Below are positions 29,401-35,842 of a stretch of DNA of 64,000 nucleotides, one piece after another (position 1 is the first letter of the stretch; every line of letters begins with the position of its first letter). Position numbers and translations under genes: made by a program. The stretch is taken from contig CM049309.1 of the NCBI GenBank assembly GCA_026874595.1, positions 1,214,076 through 1,278,075 of the forward strand, in the 5' to 3' direction. The notes under the pieces are model-generated. The model worked only from the letters and a program-made list of their open reading frames with translations. It was not told where the DNA came from and did no database searches. Source of the stretch: Sipunculus nudus (lineage: Eukaryota > Annelida > Sipuncula > Golfingiida > Sipunculidae).

Positions 29401-31420
29401 TAATTCACTAATCACATGATACGGTCGGCATGTTCAGTTCAATGCGGCCAAATTCATATTTATGCTACTGCCCCCTGGCGGAGCTGTCATAAACGATTCT
29501 GAACGGTGTTTTGGGTGATCAAATTATGATTTTAAGCTTCTGATCATTTATCAATGAATATTTTAGATTTTATTTCTGTGTATTTGGTATTGGTAATTTT
29601 TTTTCACTTTCGTCAGGGTGTGCCTTTTTGTAATTGTGATTATTATTTTTAATATTCATGTGTCAATGAAATATTTTCATAATCATAAATTAAACAGAAT
29701 ACTGAACAAAGACATACGTACATTTTCTTTAATCTCTTCATTATGAGTTGTTGATAACGAATAACCACTCTGCTCAGTAAACATTTTTTGCACATCAGTT
29801 GACATACAGAAAGACACAAGTTTGACAGTGCTCACAATGTCAAGTGAACTCGCAACGATCTCACTGTTTGTCTGTATTCAAGATGTCATAAGCGTATAAG
29901 TGACTATCATGATGACACAATGTTAATTAGCGCTTCAGTGGGTCTTCAGTGGATTAGGCATATGGGAGTATTTTCTTAATTACCCCTTTGAACTACTAGA
30001 TCAAAGACCATTTATCGCAACAGTGGTTCGGGGTTGAGTAATCACCCATGGCCGTAGGTGTGAACTGCCGATTGGCATGGTTCACAGGATCGTAAAAATC
30101 ATTAGTTTTAATATTTTTCCCTTAACAATGTAATTTTTAATACTGGCATTATTTTGATATTAAATGAACAGCAATTTTCGTTACCAGTAAAATTAATAAT
30201 GTTAGTATTATTTTAACGCACAACAACTTGTTTAATTATGGACTTGTGGAGTCTGTTGTACATAAATGATGTTTATTTAATTGGAATAAACTGCAAGAAA
30301 TATGTTCATATGTTTGTTCTCACACTGTATGTTCATACTTTTCTTCAAATAAAGTTCCTTCTCAAACAGCATTCGTTTATTTTTTACTGCTTACCTGCAA
30401 AAAACATATACAGAATAAATTATACATGCATTTTATATTGTTGTAAATAATACAAAAAAGGTATCTGCTGTAGCCAAGAATAATCACAGCTATATATTAA
30501 TTACCATAATTGTAATAATAAATTTTTTAATAAATACCTAGCCTCTGTTTTTCTCATATACTTTATTAACATTAGGATAACAAATGAACATATTTACATT
30601 AATATTCATTGATAAATGATCAGAAGCCAAACATCATAATTTGATCTCCCAAAACACCGTTCAGAATCGTTTATGACAGCTCCGCCAGGGGGCAGTAGCA
30701 TAAATATGAATATGGCCGCATTGAACTGAACATGCCGACCGTATCACTAAACACTCCCGTGTGACTTTATTTTAAAGAATTAACCCCCCAAATTGTACAG
30801 GTATACCACTTAAGTAACAATTAATACTCTGGAATTAATATTTTCCCTCTCCTTTGAGAGATAATAGGTGTTTCGCGGTGTTTCGTCATAGTATACTCAA
30901 AACACCGTGTTTTGGGTGTTTCAAGACCCCTCCTGGTGAAGTAGTACCGCACAGTGTACCACATTATCATATTTTTTAAATACCCCTGTTTTCCCTGGTT
31001 CTGCAAATGAGTTCTGTGTGGCATAGTGGTTATGCAATATATTATTATCCATATCAACTATACCGCCCTCTTAACCTTGTTTGCTAACCAGGGGTGCGTG
31101 AGTGATTCGACATTCGCTCCCTGTTTTCTATAGTTCTGCCTCATTATCAAAGCAGGAACAAAGTGGAAGTGTAATAACCTATTATTTCATAAGAGTATAT
31201 ATACTAGCATATATAGTGAAGAAGTAGCACTAGGAGTCACATGTGAGTGTGGGCGATAATAAAAGATACCACATACGTTATAGACATGGAAGGCTTTCCC
31301 CACGCAGGTTACAACATAATTTTCCTTGTGCTTTCTGTGGTATCGGGTTGCTAGTGGTACGTGATTACTGATGAATCCTAATGCTCGAAATCCAGTGAAT
31401 ATTTTACTCGACGAAGTCAT
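2342..31420 (-). CDS. WDR36: WDR36/UTP21, WD40 protein of the SSU processome (5' part, 10 exons)
   Basis: WDR36 (yeast Utp21) is a nucleolar protein built from two tandem beta-propellers. It belongs to the UTP-B module of the small-subunit processome and is needed for 18S rRNA processing. Coding exons, 5' to 3': 31420-31277, 21495-21468, 21168-21068, 20763-20646, 12401-12214, 11964-11832, 8240-8065, 7133-7013, 4882-4733, 2496-2342. They total 1314 nt, exactly 438 codons, and every intron phase matches across its junction. Family signatures recalled from human WDR36 include FTGFRALGF (residue 8 on), VVTCVGKAFHVYN, HPSTYINKLLFGS, LQLWNV, NKLLYTF, SQDWGP, GHPVM, VWDLEKRKL, VWIFD, SGHSAP, RSFSTVHD, PPITKFA and SDWDSIIACH. 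The C-terminal propeller blades and Utp21 domain lie beyond the left edge. Introns 3 and 7 use GC donors. Tandem expansions surround several splice sites. The identification is strong; exon ends are my manual predictions. Confidence 0.95.
2462..3698 (-). repeat. 46-bp tandem array made of the exon 10 splice acceptor
   Basis: There are about 27 head-to-tail units of 46 bp, with some 45-bp variants. On the gene strand each unit reads TTATGTTTTACAG, then the first 35 bases of exon 10 up to CAGTATTATT. The last unit is the real exon start. Because SDWD-II is a conserved family motif, the array was derived from the exon rather than the reverse. Units differ by a few substitutions (AGTCACTCTG stays nearly constant), so the array is not wholly recent. 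Confidence 0.95.
3699..4732. other. WDR36 intron 9, remainder
   Basis: AT-rich unique-looking intron sequence. I see no exon, RNA gene or clear repeat. Confidence 0.4.
4733..4882 (-). CDS. WDR36: WDR36 coding exon 9
   Basis: It encodes QDSTLRSFSTVHDRHNKSLG, a basic stretch NKKETRR, and PPITKFAS. This is the linker at the end of the first propeller, matching human QDGTLQSFSTVHEKFNKSLG and PPITKFA. The acceptor is GACCTGCAG and the donor CCTCAG|GTAAAA, phase 1. Confidence 0.94.
4883..5984. other. WDR36 intron 8, 5' portion
   Basis: AT-rich intron sequence without recognisable coding exons or repeats. A small plus-strand open frame at 5120-5365 has no family features. Confidence 0.4.
6019..6200 (+). 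mobile_element. Left end of ATAGTATCCCC element
   Basis: It begins ATAGTATCCCCAGACAATTA, then a run of C and AAGAATAGGCCCTCCAT. The same start is found at 8971, where a complete-looking copy continues to 11020. The first 17 bases are the reverse complement of the right-end hairpin of that copy. This copy breaks off near 6200, where a different repeat follows. Confidence 0.55.
6201..6400 (+). mobile_element. Dispersed element ending CATAAGCTCACAGG..CGCTAAC
   Basis: The sequence ends CATAAGCTCACAGGTCCGCT and AACTAG, preceded by GACAGACGACG. A related copy ends at 15222 with CATAAGCTCACAGGTTCGCT. Shared ends in two places support a mobile repeat. No TIR or target duplication was identified. Confidence 0.45.
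6431..6821 (+). mobile_element. Element ending in GCTCAG hairpin
   Basis: The right end is a hairpin with arms GCTCAG(A)TGACT and AGTCA(G)CTGAGC, followed by TAAAA, preceded by ACGGACGACAGACAATGGAC. The same end closes the copy at 16931-18572. A 3' hairpin followed by CTAA would suit a Helitron end (hairpin plus CTRR). This is an inference. Confidence 0.55.
7013..7133 (-). CDS. WDR36: WDR36 coding exon 8
   Basis: It encodes VWIFDQPDGGARLLRERSGH then SAPPTC and GKNILTS, matching human IWIFDGPTGEGRLLRFRMGH. The acceptor is AATTCTAG and the donor TTCAG|GTGAGA, phase 1. The minus-strand reading frame that continues through the donor is a run-on and not coding. Confidence 0.93.
7134..8064. other. 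WDR36 intron 7 (GC-AG)
   Basis: The donor is GCAAAT and the acceptor AATTCTAG. Nothing else was recognised in it. Confidence 0.5.
8065..8240 (-). CDS. WDR36: WDR36 coding exon 7, GC donor
   Basis: It encodes GHPVMVTGSSMGHMAVWDLE, then the EAHQGAVTGMQCLPSEPLL blade, ending DNSIK. The acceptor is TTTGTTCTCAG. Continuity with exon 8 (VWIFD) requires donor AAG|GCAAAT, a second GC-AG intron. Four to five 35-bp repeats begin 31 bp upstream of the acceptor. Confidence 0.94.
8271..8410. repeat. 35-bp minisatellite beside exon 7 acceptor
   Basis: Four to five copies of GATGAAACAGTGTGGGCAAA plus TTACACTA, about 35 bp each, start 31 bp upstream of the WDR36 exon 7 acceptor. They lie where the branch point would be expected. 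Confidence 0.85.
8411..8970. other. WDR36 intron 6, unremarkable part
   Basis: AT-rich intron sequence. The tetranucleotide-like phrase ATGACTGTAGTC recurs three times near 8780-8835. Nothing else was recognised. Confidence 0.35.
8971..11020 (+). mobile_element. Element with 328-bp internal tandem units and GTATCCCC hairpin ends
   Basis: It starts ATAGAATTCCCAGACAATTT and a C-run, followed by four good copies and two degenerate ones of a unit of about 328 bp, marked by CAAGATCTTCG, TTTGGACCAATCCATGCAT and GGAAAGGTCATGACCCC. It ends in a hairpin GTATCC..CTTGTCTGGGGATAC at 10990-11018. A second hairpin end lies at 10697-10730 (GTATCCCCCAACTTTGTCTG), so the copy looks composite. The left start is the inverse of the right hairpin arm, so the ends form a short TIR of about 15 bp. 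It lies in WDR36 intron 6. Confidence 0.7.
11021..11831. other. WDR36 intron 6, 3' portion next to exon 6
   Basis: No exon of WDR36 is needed here. A 96-codon minus-strand open frame (11175-11465) has no recognisable motif and no matching splice sites. I treat it as non-coding. Confidence 0.35.
11832..11964 (-). CDS. WDR36: WDR36 coding exon 6
   Basis: It encodes APAVDVVAVGLADGRVFLHN through SQDWGPVISITFRT, 44 codons plus one base. It matches human APAVDVVAIGLMSGQVIIHN closely. The acceptor is CCTCCACAG and the donor GGACAG|GTCAGG, phase 1. Confidence 0.95.
12214..12401 (-). CDS. WDR36: WDR36 coding exon 5
   Basis: It encodes 62 residues with HPSTYINKLLFGSKQG, LQLWNV and NKLLYTFTGW, the clearest WD40 blade in the window. 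The acceptor is TTTTGTCTCCAG and the donor GAGCAG|GTCAGG, phase 0. Its acceptor and first roughly 20 bases recur at least six times upstream in intron 4, so the true acceptor is the last and most 3' of a family of look-alikes. Confidence 0.95.
12402..12482 (-). repeat. Exon 5 acceptor and one duplicated copy
   Basis: The acceptor-side sequence GTGTAGACCTCTGGAGACAA, then AAGATAAAACACTATCAAAA, occurs at the true exon 5 acceptor. It is repeated once here with a period of about 49-51 bp. The copy is then cut by the transposon at 12483-13180. Confidence 0.85.
12483..13180 (+). mobile_element. 0.7-kb TACGCTC transposon, copy A
   Basis: This 698-bp element has terminal inverted repeats TACGCTC..GAGCGTA and is flanked by TATCAAAAT on both sides (12474-12482 and 13181-13189). 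A diverged copy in opposite orientation lies at 27016-27714 with its own target duplication. It has no open frame of transposase size. An 8-9 bp duplication with short TIRs suggests a non-autonomous hAT-like or P-like DNA transposon. It sits inside the duplicated exon 5 acceptor array, so it came later. Confidence 0.9.
13181..13290 (-). repeat. Two more copies of the exon 5 acceptor edge
   Basis: The phrase GTGTAGACCTCTG recurs near 13197 and 13246, with the AAAAGATAAAACAATAGCAA spacer. These were contiguous with the copies at 12402-12482 before the transposon inserted. Confidence 0.85.
13535..14430 (+). mobile_element. Element with three 270-bp internal units
   Basis: Three copies of about 270-280 bp share GGATGTCTGCAG.GTAAAC, TAGGTGGTGCCACCTGTCAT, AAATTTCAGG and CAATCGGTCAAACGGTTCCC. 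It ends near GACGCTGGGCAGCAAGGAAA. The internal-unit style matches the other satellite-bearing elements in the window, but I did not find a terminal hairpin. Confidence 0.6.
14572..14591. repeat. 20-bp perfect palindrome in TCTAGAC cluster
   Basis: The half-site GTGTCTAGAC is followed directly by its exact reverse complement. Related TCTAGAC repeats fill 14550-14605, next to a C-run. Confidence 0.8.
14860..15226 (+). mobile_element. Second copy of element ending CATAAGCTCACAGG..CGCTAAC
   Basis: It ends CATCACATAAGCTCACAGGT TCGCTAAC, matching the end at 6380-6396. It is preceded by GACGACGCACAACGC-type repeats. It abuts the last three copies of the exon 5 acceptor edge. Confidence 0.45.
15229..15365 (-). 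repeat. Three further copies of the exon 5 acceptor edge
   Basis: AGCTCTGTGTAGACCTCT occurs at about 15232, 15288 and 15337 with the same A-rich spacer. Together with the units at 12381-12482 and 13181-13290 this makes seven units including the true one. They are now separated by insertions. Confidence 0.85.
15366..16930. other. WDR36 intron 4, middle
   Basis: AT-rich intron sequence. A 75-bp segment (TAAAATATTAGAA.TGTTGCA) is directly duplicated at 16370-16490. No exon was recognised. Confidence 0.35.
16931..18572 (+). mobile_element. Element with two 0.65-kb internal units and GCTCAG hairpin
   Basis: Two related segments (about 17240-17800 and 17890-18440) share AGATTAAATCCTTATGTATA, AAGTTGG.CAAAATTTAAGG and TGGTTTTGATATTAGGCAG. 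The right end has GACGGACGGACGGATAGACA followed by the GCTCAG..CTGAGC hairpin and TAAAA at about 18535-18572. It is the same family as 6431-6821. The left end is uncertain. Confidence 0.55.
18735..18917. repeat. 31-bp array, distal part
   Basis: About six copies of TACATGTGTATTATCTCACA with CTACCAGTCAAT. The array is interrupted by the element at 18918-20392 and resumes at 20393. Confidence 0.8.
18918..20392 (+). mobile_element. Satellite-bearing element inserted in the 31-bp array
   Basis: It starts near CTAGATGTCGGAATGACACG and carries units related to the 179-bp satellite of 1-1239 at 18990-19270 and 19950-20310. A nested segment (about 19285-19935) ends CACCTTGGGTGACAACAATA. It closes with ATGCCCCGGCC, loop ACTTTGT, then AGCGGGGGCATAAAAA. 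The flanking minisatellite phrase is continuous when the element is removed, which fixes its limits to within a few bases. Confidence 0.75.
20393..20615. repeat. 31-bp array, proximal part, beside exon 4 donor
   Basis: About seven copies of ATGTGTATTATCTCACACTT and CCAGTCAAT end 30 bp from the exon 4 donor of WDR36. Confidence 0.85.
20646..20763 (-). CDS. WDR36: WDR36 coding exon 4
   Basis: It encodes IEHRYESHKDTVHLLLPFGN and on to the DIHSQ end, matching human IVHTFKGHKAEIHFLQPFGDHIISV. The acceptor is GTTATAG and the donor CAAG|GTTTG, a weak site, phase 1. A 31-bp tandem array begins about 30 bp into the following intron. Confidence 0.93.
21068..21168 (-). CDS. WDR36: WDR36 coding exon 3, GC donor
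   Basis: It encodes EQLPVEIDCISVDGLFVYAA and on to FKRGKH, matching human PQDICCMAADGRLVFAAYGNV. The acceptor is TTTAAG. The 3' end must fall at CAT|GCAAGT to keep frame with exon 4 (IEHRYESHK), so the donor is GC rather than GT. The only nearby GT, three bases further on, would put a stop into the junction. Confidence 0.9.
21468..21495 (-). CDS. WDR36: WDR36 coding exon 2 (28-nt microexon)
   Basis: The acceptor TTTTTTTGCAG is followed by 28 coding bases (SSRLGIVNV plus one base) and donor A|GTAAGT. The residues fill exactly the gap between exon 1 (HVYN) and exon 3 (SEQLPVE) when compared with human YDVQKLSLVAVS, with no insertion or deletion. The exon enters in phase 0 and leaves in phase 1. 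It is too short to be found by ORF length alone. Confidence 0.88.
21496..22839. other. WDR36 intron 1, 3' part
   Basis: The intron ends in a poly-pyrimidine tract of about 16 T before GCAG (gene strand). A C-run lies at 22238-22252. At 22510-22690 there are many AATTAC motifs like those beside the hAT-type end at 28330-28412. No exon was seen. Confidence 0.4.
22840..25759. repeat. 154-bp satellite array, about 19 units
   Basis: About 19 head-to-tail units of 149-156 bp, each with TATAATGTAAACCTGTCCAG, GTGTGGGCTTGCTACATAT and TCTGATTACATCAGGGTTTA. Each unit contains an imperfect palindrome, GTATAATGGGA.. ..TCCCGTTATAC. Units alternate between CATATCATGCTGT and CATATGACACTGT variants in blocks. 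The array ends just before a degenerate retroelement ORF. Confidence 0.95.
25962..26798 (+). pseudogene. Degenerate gag-like retroelement ORF
   Basis: One reading frame stays coding-like for 279 codons but is broken by stops at 26262 and 26670 and closes at 26796. It opens with a zinc-knuckle-like CKICGESHEPPRDKKC segment, then a Ser/Pro/Gln-rich stretch, a charged coiled-coil region (EYLKLLIEKEEAKR) and a helical region with FREYVHCSLRILSKKL. This order suggests the gag-like first ORF of a retroelement, perhaps of tyrosine-recombinase (DIRS) type. No reverse transcriptase or integrase was seen nearby. The class is a guess; the coding origin is better supported by the maintained frame. Confidence 0.5.
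27016..27714 (-). mobile_element. 0.7-kb TACGCTC transposon, copy B
   Basis: A 699-bp reverse-oriented relative of 12483-13180, alike along its full length with scattered differences. The terminal repeats are TACGCTC..GAGCGTA and the 8-bp target duplication is GCATCAAT (27008-27015 and 27715-27722). No transposase frame was found. Confidence 0.9.
27723..28324. other. WDR36 intron 1, AT-rich stretch
   Basis: No exon or repeat was recognised. Confidence 0.3.
28325..28413 (-). mobile_element. hAT-like terminal sequence
   Basis: Read on the minus strand, it starts CAGGGTTGGGGCCAATTACT and continues with AATTACAATTAC repeats. CAGGGTTGGGG is typical of hAT transposon termini. AATTAC-rich sequence at 22510-22690 may be the partner end, but I could not match a TIR or a target duplication. 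Confidence 0.45.
28414..29416. other. WDR36 intron 1, G-run duplication
   Basis: Two G-runs (29155-29169 and 29252-29262) sit in a direct duplication of about 95 bp that includes GGGTCTCCCCCAA and CATATTCATTCTAATTAC. At 28915-28938 lies one arm of a 24-bp inverted repeat whose other arm is at about 31092-31115. No exon was seen. Confidence 0.45.
29417..30746. repeat. 1.3-kb fold-back structure with 147-bp arms
   Basis: The left arm 29417-29563 and right arm 30601-30746 are near-identical inverted copies around a 1.04-kb AT-rich spacer. The outer ends read TGATACGGTCGGCATGTTCA and its inverse. Each arm carries CTGCCCCCTGGCGGAG. The spacer holds no convincing gene. It may be a fold-back transposon or an inverted duplication. 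No clear target duplication was found. Confidence 0.85.
31277..31420 (-). CDS. WDR36: WDR36 coding exon 1
   Basis: It encodes residues 1-48, ending CVGKAFHVYN, and aligns with the start of the first propeller in human WDR36. I chose the ATG at 31420 because it has AAC before it (A at -3) and gives a start close in length to the family's short isoform. An in-frame ATG at 31435 would add five residues (MQVSN) but has C at -3. The donor is AAC|GTATGT, phase 0. The upstream 100 bases are pyrimidine-rich on the + strand and show no TATA box. Confidence 0.9.
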
Positions 31421-32728
31421 GTTGCTCACTTGCATTCGCTCGAGATCATTCTCTCCTACCAAGTTTCAGATACCCGACATCCTATTCTCCACCCAAGTCC
31501 GCATGGGGAACCGTACAGTGTGATTATTATTACCAGGTATCGTTTATTGCATTTTCTGTGCTGCGGTTTTCAAGAATTTGCTGCTAAAAGACCAGTTCTT
31601 GACAGGTTCTGAATTCATTTTGGCTAATAGCCACACCGCGGTAACTGGTTCTGAATACGATTTATGTTTGGAGGCTAGCTGATAGATAGCCTTAGATTGG
31701 TCACTTTTCCTTTAAAAAATGCAGAAGGGGGAAAAACATAGGAACGTGTCCACTATGGAAATGAGTTATGCCTTACAAATTGTAAGATTACCTTTCAGTG
31801 CTCCTTTTTCATTACTTTTAACACTTACTGAGTTTATGAATATAAGTTTTATATAAGTATATATTTATTTATTTATCTATTTATTTATTTACATGTACCG
31901 GTAATCGTTATCCATTTTCCTGTGACCCGTAATGGGTTGTTGGTGTGAATAAAATGTATTAATCAGTCAAAAGGAAACCAACTTAAACATTAGAATATAT
32001 TAACGTATGGTCCCAGAAAAAAGTGAAAGTTTGATAATTACATAATAAGTTTGTAAAGACGATACTGTTTTCACACATAACCATGGAATTAACTTTTTTT
32101 AAAGTTGTACAATGAAAGAAACAATCACTTGCCAAGTGTCGAGGGTTTCAATAAAACGATAAGTATTTTATTGTTATATATTTTTAAATGAAAAATACAA
32201 AAAAGTCCAACCTGATCACATAAAAAAATTAGGCCAACTAAGGAGTAAAAATGTTAATCTGCTGGAGATATAGGCCTAGTTCGGCATGACTTAGGTTACA
32301 TATGTAGTTATGTACCACGAATTGTTTTTATTTTCCTGTTTAACTAAATTTAAGAAATTAATTTGCCGATGAAAATTATTGAATACCTTTCATACTTGCG
32401 CGGAAGATTCGTAGTAATGTTTTGAACATAATTATAATAGATGTTGTCTACTATGTTGTCATGGCCAATTTGTTTGTCTAAGTTATACATGCGTAGCACA
32501 TGATGCACAGCGGAGATCTGGATCTGAATGTATGTACATACAGCACTTTGTGTAAATCATTATAATGCACACATTTACCATAAAAAAGTTATAAATATTC
32601 AGTTTTCTTCATGTAAAGCTTATAGGAAATGAGACATCATTACACAAAAAAAATCATACAATATAAATGTGCTAAAATTTTATTGCTTTATTTGTTAAAA
32701 CAAACACCTTATGAACAGACGTGGGATC
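31421..32728. promoter_or_regulatory. WDR36 upstream region
   Basis: This stretch lies upstream of the WDR36 start. It has no TATA box at a plausible distance and several short upstream ATGs on the minus strand. I cannot place the transcription start. No other gene is visible. Confidence 0.25.
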
Positions 32729-32740
32729 TATATATATATA

Positions 32741-32786
<46 letters not shown>
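32729..32786. repeat. (TA)n microsatellite
   Basis: Near-perfect TA repeat with one interruption at 32741. Confidence 0.95.
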
Positions 32787-32790
<4 letters not shown>

Positions 32791-34945
32791 CAGATTAAAG
32801 GGGCTATGGAACCTGTCTGACACCATCTACTTAATAAGACCACAAGTCTAGTAAGACCACCCTAGTAAGACCACCTGTGAATTCAGACCAGTCTTGGCCA
32901 GCCCTATGACTATTAGGGTCTTATTACACAGGATTCATTGTATTAACGAAAATTGATTGTGTGTAAAACATTTATGGAATTCATGAATAAAAGCTTATTA
33001 GGCCTTAAAAATGTATGTAAAACGTATGAACAGTAAATTTGAAGAGAATTTTCATTTTATTAATATTAATTCGAGCTGAAATCTACACAAATTATTTAAT
33101 TTGAAATGTATACTCCCGGGAACATGGAAGGACTTAGGGAGTTGGAATACTAGCTGTTATAATTTTTTTGGTTGAAATTAAAAATAAATTAGTAAAGTTC
33201 ATTAAATGGCAAAAATGAGTAAATTTTACAAGTACATGACAGCTGATAGGATTTTCTAGGTGGGTGTTCACGTGATCAGTACGTGGGTTGTTGAATATGG
33301 TCAACAATTGTGTCAGCAGGTCATGTCGGGTACATGAGGCGGTTGTCGCAAAATCAGGACTTTTTCTAATCTTGTTGAAGCTCTCACAAACAATTTTTGT
33401 TGGTCCGATTCTAGATTTAACCGAACACAGAACATGTTTACTGAAGTCAACTTTATCATCTCGTTACCCAGGGACGAAAGGGGGTTGACAGAACTACTTT
33501 ATATATTGGAGACCACTCAACATTTACGAGGTCCACCTTAAACTTGTTCTGTTTATATTGCGTGGCGGCTTGTTTATCCGTGCTGTGTCGAGGGGGACAT
33601 GGAAATGTCAACTGGTCGTGACGTAATCGCAGCCAGATGCTGTGTTGGCAGACCATCAGGAGCTGTACGATAACTCCTGCAGTGATGGCTTTCAGTACCT
33701 GATCAATTATGTAGAAATCCACTCTAGTAAACCAACGTGATCCACACCGCTGAACCAGCCCGGAATCAGCTGTTTTACCAACTGTTGTTAAAGGCTCATC
33801 AGCAGGGGTATCACCCAGGCCTGTTCTCCTTGAGGGAGATGTATTACGTTACGTTGATGCGTGCTTGCATGTACATGCGCAGACACGTTCCACAGCTTTT
33901 CAATAATACAAACCCTTCTAATTCGATTATTAAGAACATTTTGAACAGTTTACTTGAAAAAAGTTTACGTTCATTATAGCTATGAACAATACAAGTACAC
34001 TCAGTATTGCCGTAAAAACAGTGTTTTCTAACTTTTATGGAAAATTGTAGACCTGATTTTAAACTTAATATTTTTTTTTATATTAATCTTAATTTGTTAA
34101 CAATTTCCATATATTTATTACGGTTTTTAACAGATGTATTTAGAATTCTAGGACAATTAAGTGGGGGAAACGAACCGGCGAGTTTAGATTGAATATCAGA
34201 GTTTGAAAAGTTTAAACGGGTTGTGTTTTAAGCGTAATCATCGTTTGAGTAGCAATGTATTTATCAGTTAAATATATACACAATCTGCCCCAGACTTAAA
34301 ACATTTTTGCGCGTGCAGTGAATTTTCATTGAGTTATCGAAAAATTTTATCTGTAAATTATATCTCCATCAGGAGGATAATGTTCAAAAATTGTTTCAGA
34401 GCCCGTAGCCGGGTTAGCTTGCTTTAACTGGCTAAACGTGATTAACCGTGGCCTGACTCGACTTAGGAAAAGGTTGTCTGGCTTGGAATGGCTTGAAAGT
34501 ATTCGCGTTAATTCGGCGAAGGTACCAAGTATCCTTTTTATACCATGAAAGTCACTGGGTTGTCTATTGTAAATAAAATGCACCCTAAAGTCCTTTTACA
34601 TATTCAGTAGTTTCTTTATTTTACTTGATTACATCGGTTCGTTCGCAAAATGATCTATTAAATTTTTAAACATATTAAGAACATGTACTTCAAAAGAAGA
34701 TAATTTTTGGTAAATTTCAAAAAAGTCATAAAAAGGTTATCTGGAATTGTTTGAACCATGTCATATGCAAATTGTCATTTATATATGACCAAAATTACCT
34801 GTAACATGTGCAGGTGCGGATCCAGGGTTGTGAAAAGGTAGGCGCCTAAGCCTAGAAGAATGAGGAGACATCTTTAAACACGGGGAGGGTCCAGGCCTAA
34901 AAAACAATTTTTTTACCCTCAAAAAAGGTTGCTGCGGCTGAAAAA
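32787..34945. other. Intergenic, nothing recognised
   Basis: No exon with family features on either strand. Short open frames at 33456-33722 (-) and 33737-33979 (+) lack motifs and plausible splice sites. Confidence 0.35.
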
Positions 34946-35183
34946 GGGATGGGTTTAAGGGTTTCTGTATCCCCTCTCTGATATATGTGATGGATTTCAG
35001 GGGTTTTCGACCTCCTCTTTGGATCCGCTACTGATATATGGTGGGTTTCAGGGTTTTGGACCCCCTCTCTGTATCTGCTACTGATATATGCGATGGGTTT
35101 CAGGGTTTTGGACCCCCTCTCTGATCCGCTACAGATAGTTGTTTCGGGGTTCTGGACCCCCTTTGGATCCGCCACTGATATTT
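34946..35183. repeat. 58-bp minisatellite, four units
   Basis: Four copies of GGGTTTCAGGGTTTTGGACC followed by CCCTCT and a GATCCGCTACTGATAT phrase. The minus-strand open frame here is a by-product of the repeat. Confidence 0.8.
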
Positions 35184-35626
35184 GCATGATGATGTGTTCT
35201 CTACGATATTTTGGAAAAGTTTATGAATTTTCGTTAAAGGTAATGAAAAGTAAAGGAAATGTATTATGATGGGAACCATGTGAAATTACGGCGGTGACAA
35301 CAGGAAAACTCGGCTTTGCTTGACTTGAACCCAGTTCATGTTTCGGCAACCCGCAGCGCGAAATTACGATGACGCCGGGCTCTTGATTGGTTTCTAATAA
35401 TGCCAGTTGATTAAGTGGAGTTTCGATAGGTATGTCCAGTATATATTGGACAATACATTGCGTTATTAAAGATATCTCCGAGGGAAAGGTGCTAAATTTT
35501 TTTCAGGCAAGCATATGGCATTTTCACGCGAGGGGATTCATAAGGAGTCGCTCGGTTTTCAATTAAACGTTTCCGCCACACTTACGGTATCTGTCGGCAA
35601 CGACTGGCATGAGGTGTTCGGGTCCA

Positions 35627-35634
35627 TTATATAT

Positions 35635-35684
<50 letters not shown>
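35627..35684. repeat. (TA)n microsatellite
   Basis: TA repeat followed 130 bp later by a C-run at 35819-35842. Confidence 0.95.
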
Positions 35685-35689
<5 letters not shown>

Positions 35690-35818
35690 ATGTACATCGA
35701 AAAAGGACAATTAACTGAAGTCTCTCTTGGTGTCTCCAGCATGCATGTATCATGTAACAAATCCGCAATTAATGATGGCGCACTCACCCCGAACAGGATA
35801 GACGAGTATCTGCCCCAG

Positions 35819-35842
35819 CCCCCCCCCCCCCCCCCCCCCCCC
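35819..35842. repeat. Poly-C tract
   Basis: A run of C of more than 20 bases with no interruption. Its length may be unreliable in the assembly. Confidence 0.9.

Noticed and set aside
33456-33979. Two adjacent frames on opposite strands
   Set aside because: No ATG at the start of the plus frame, no motif and no plausible splice sites.
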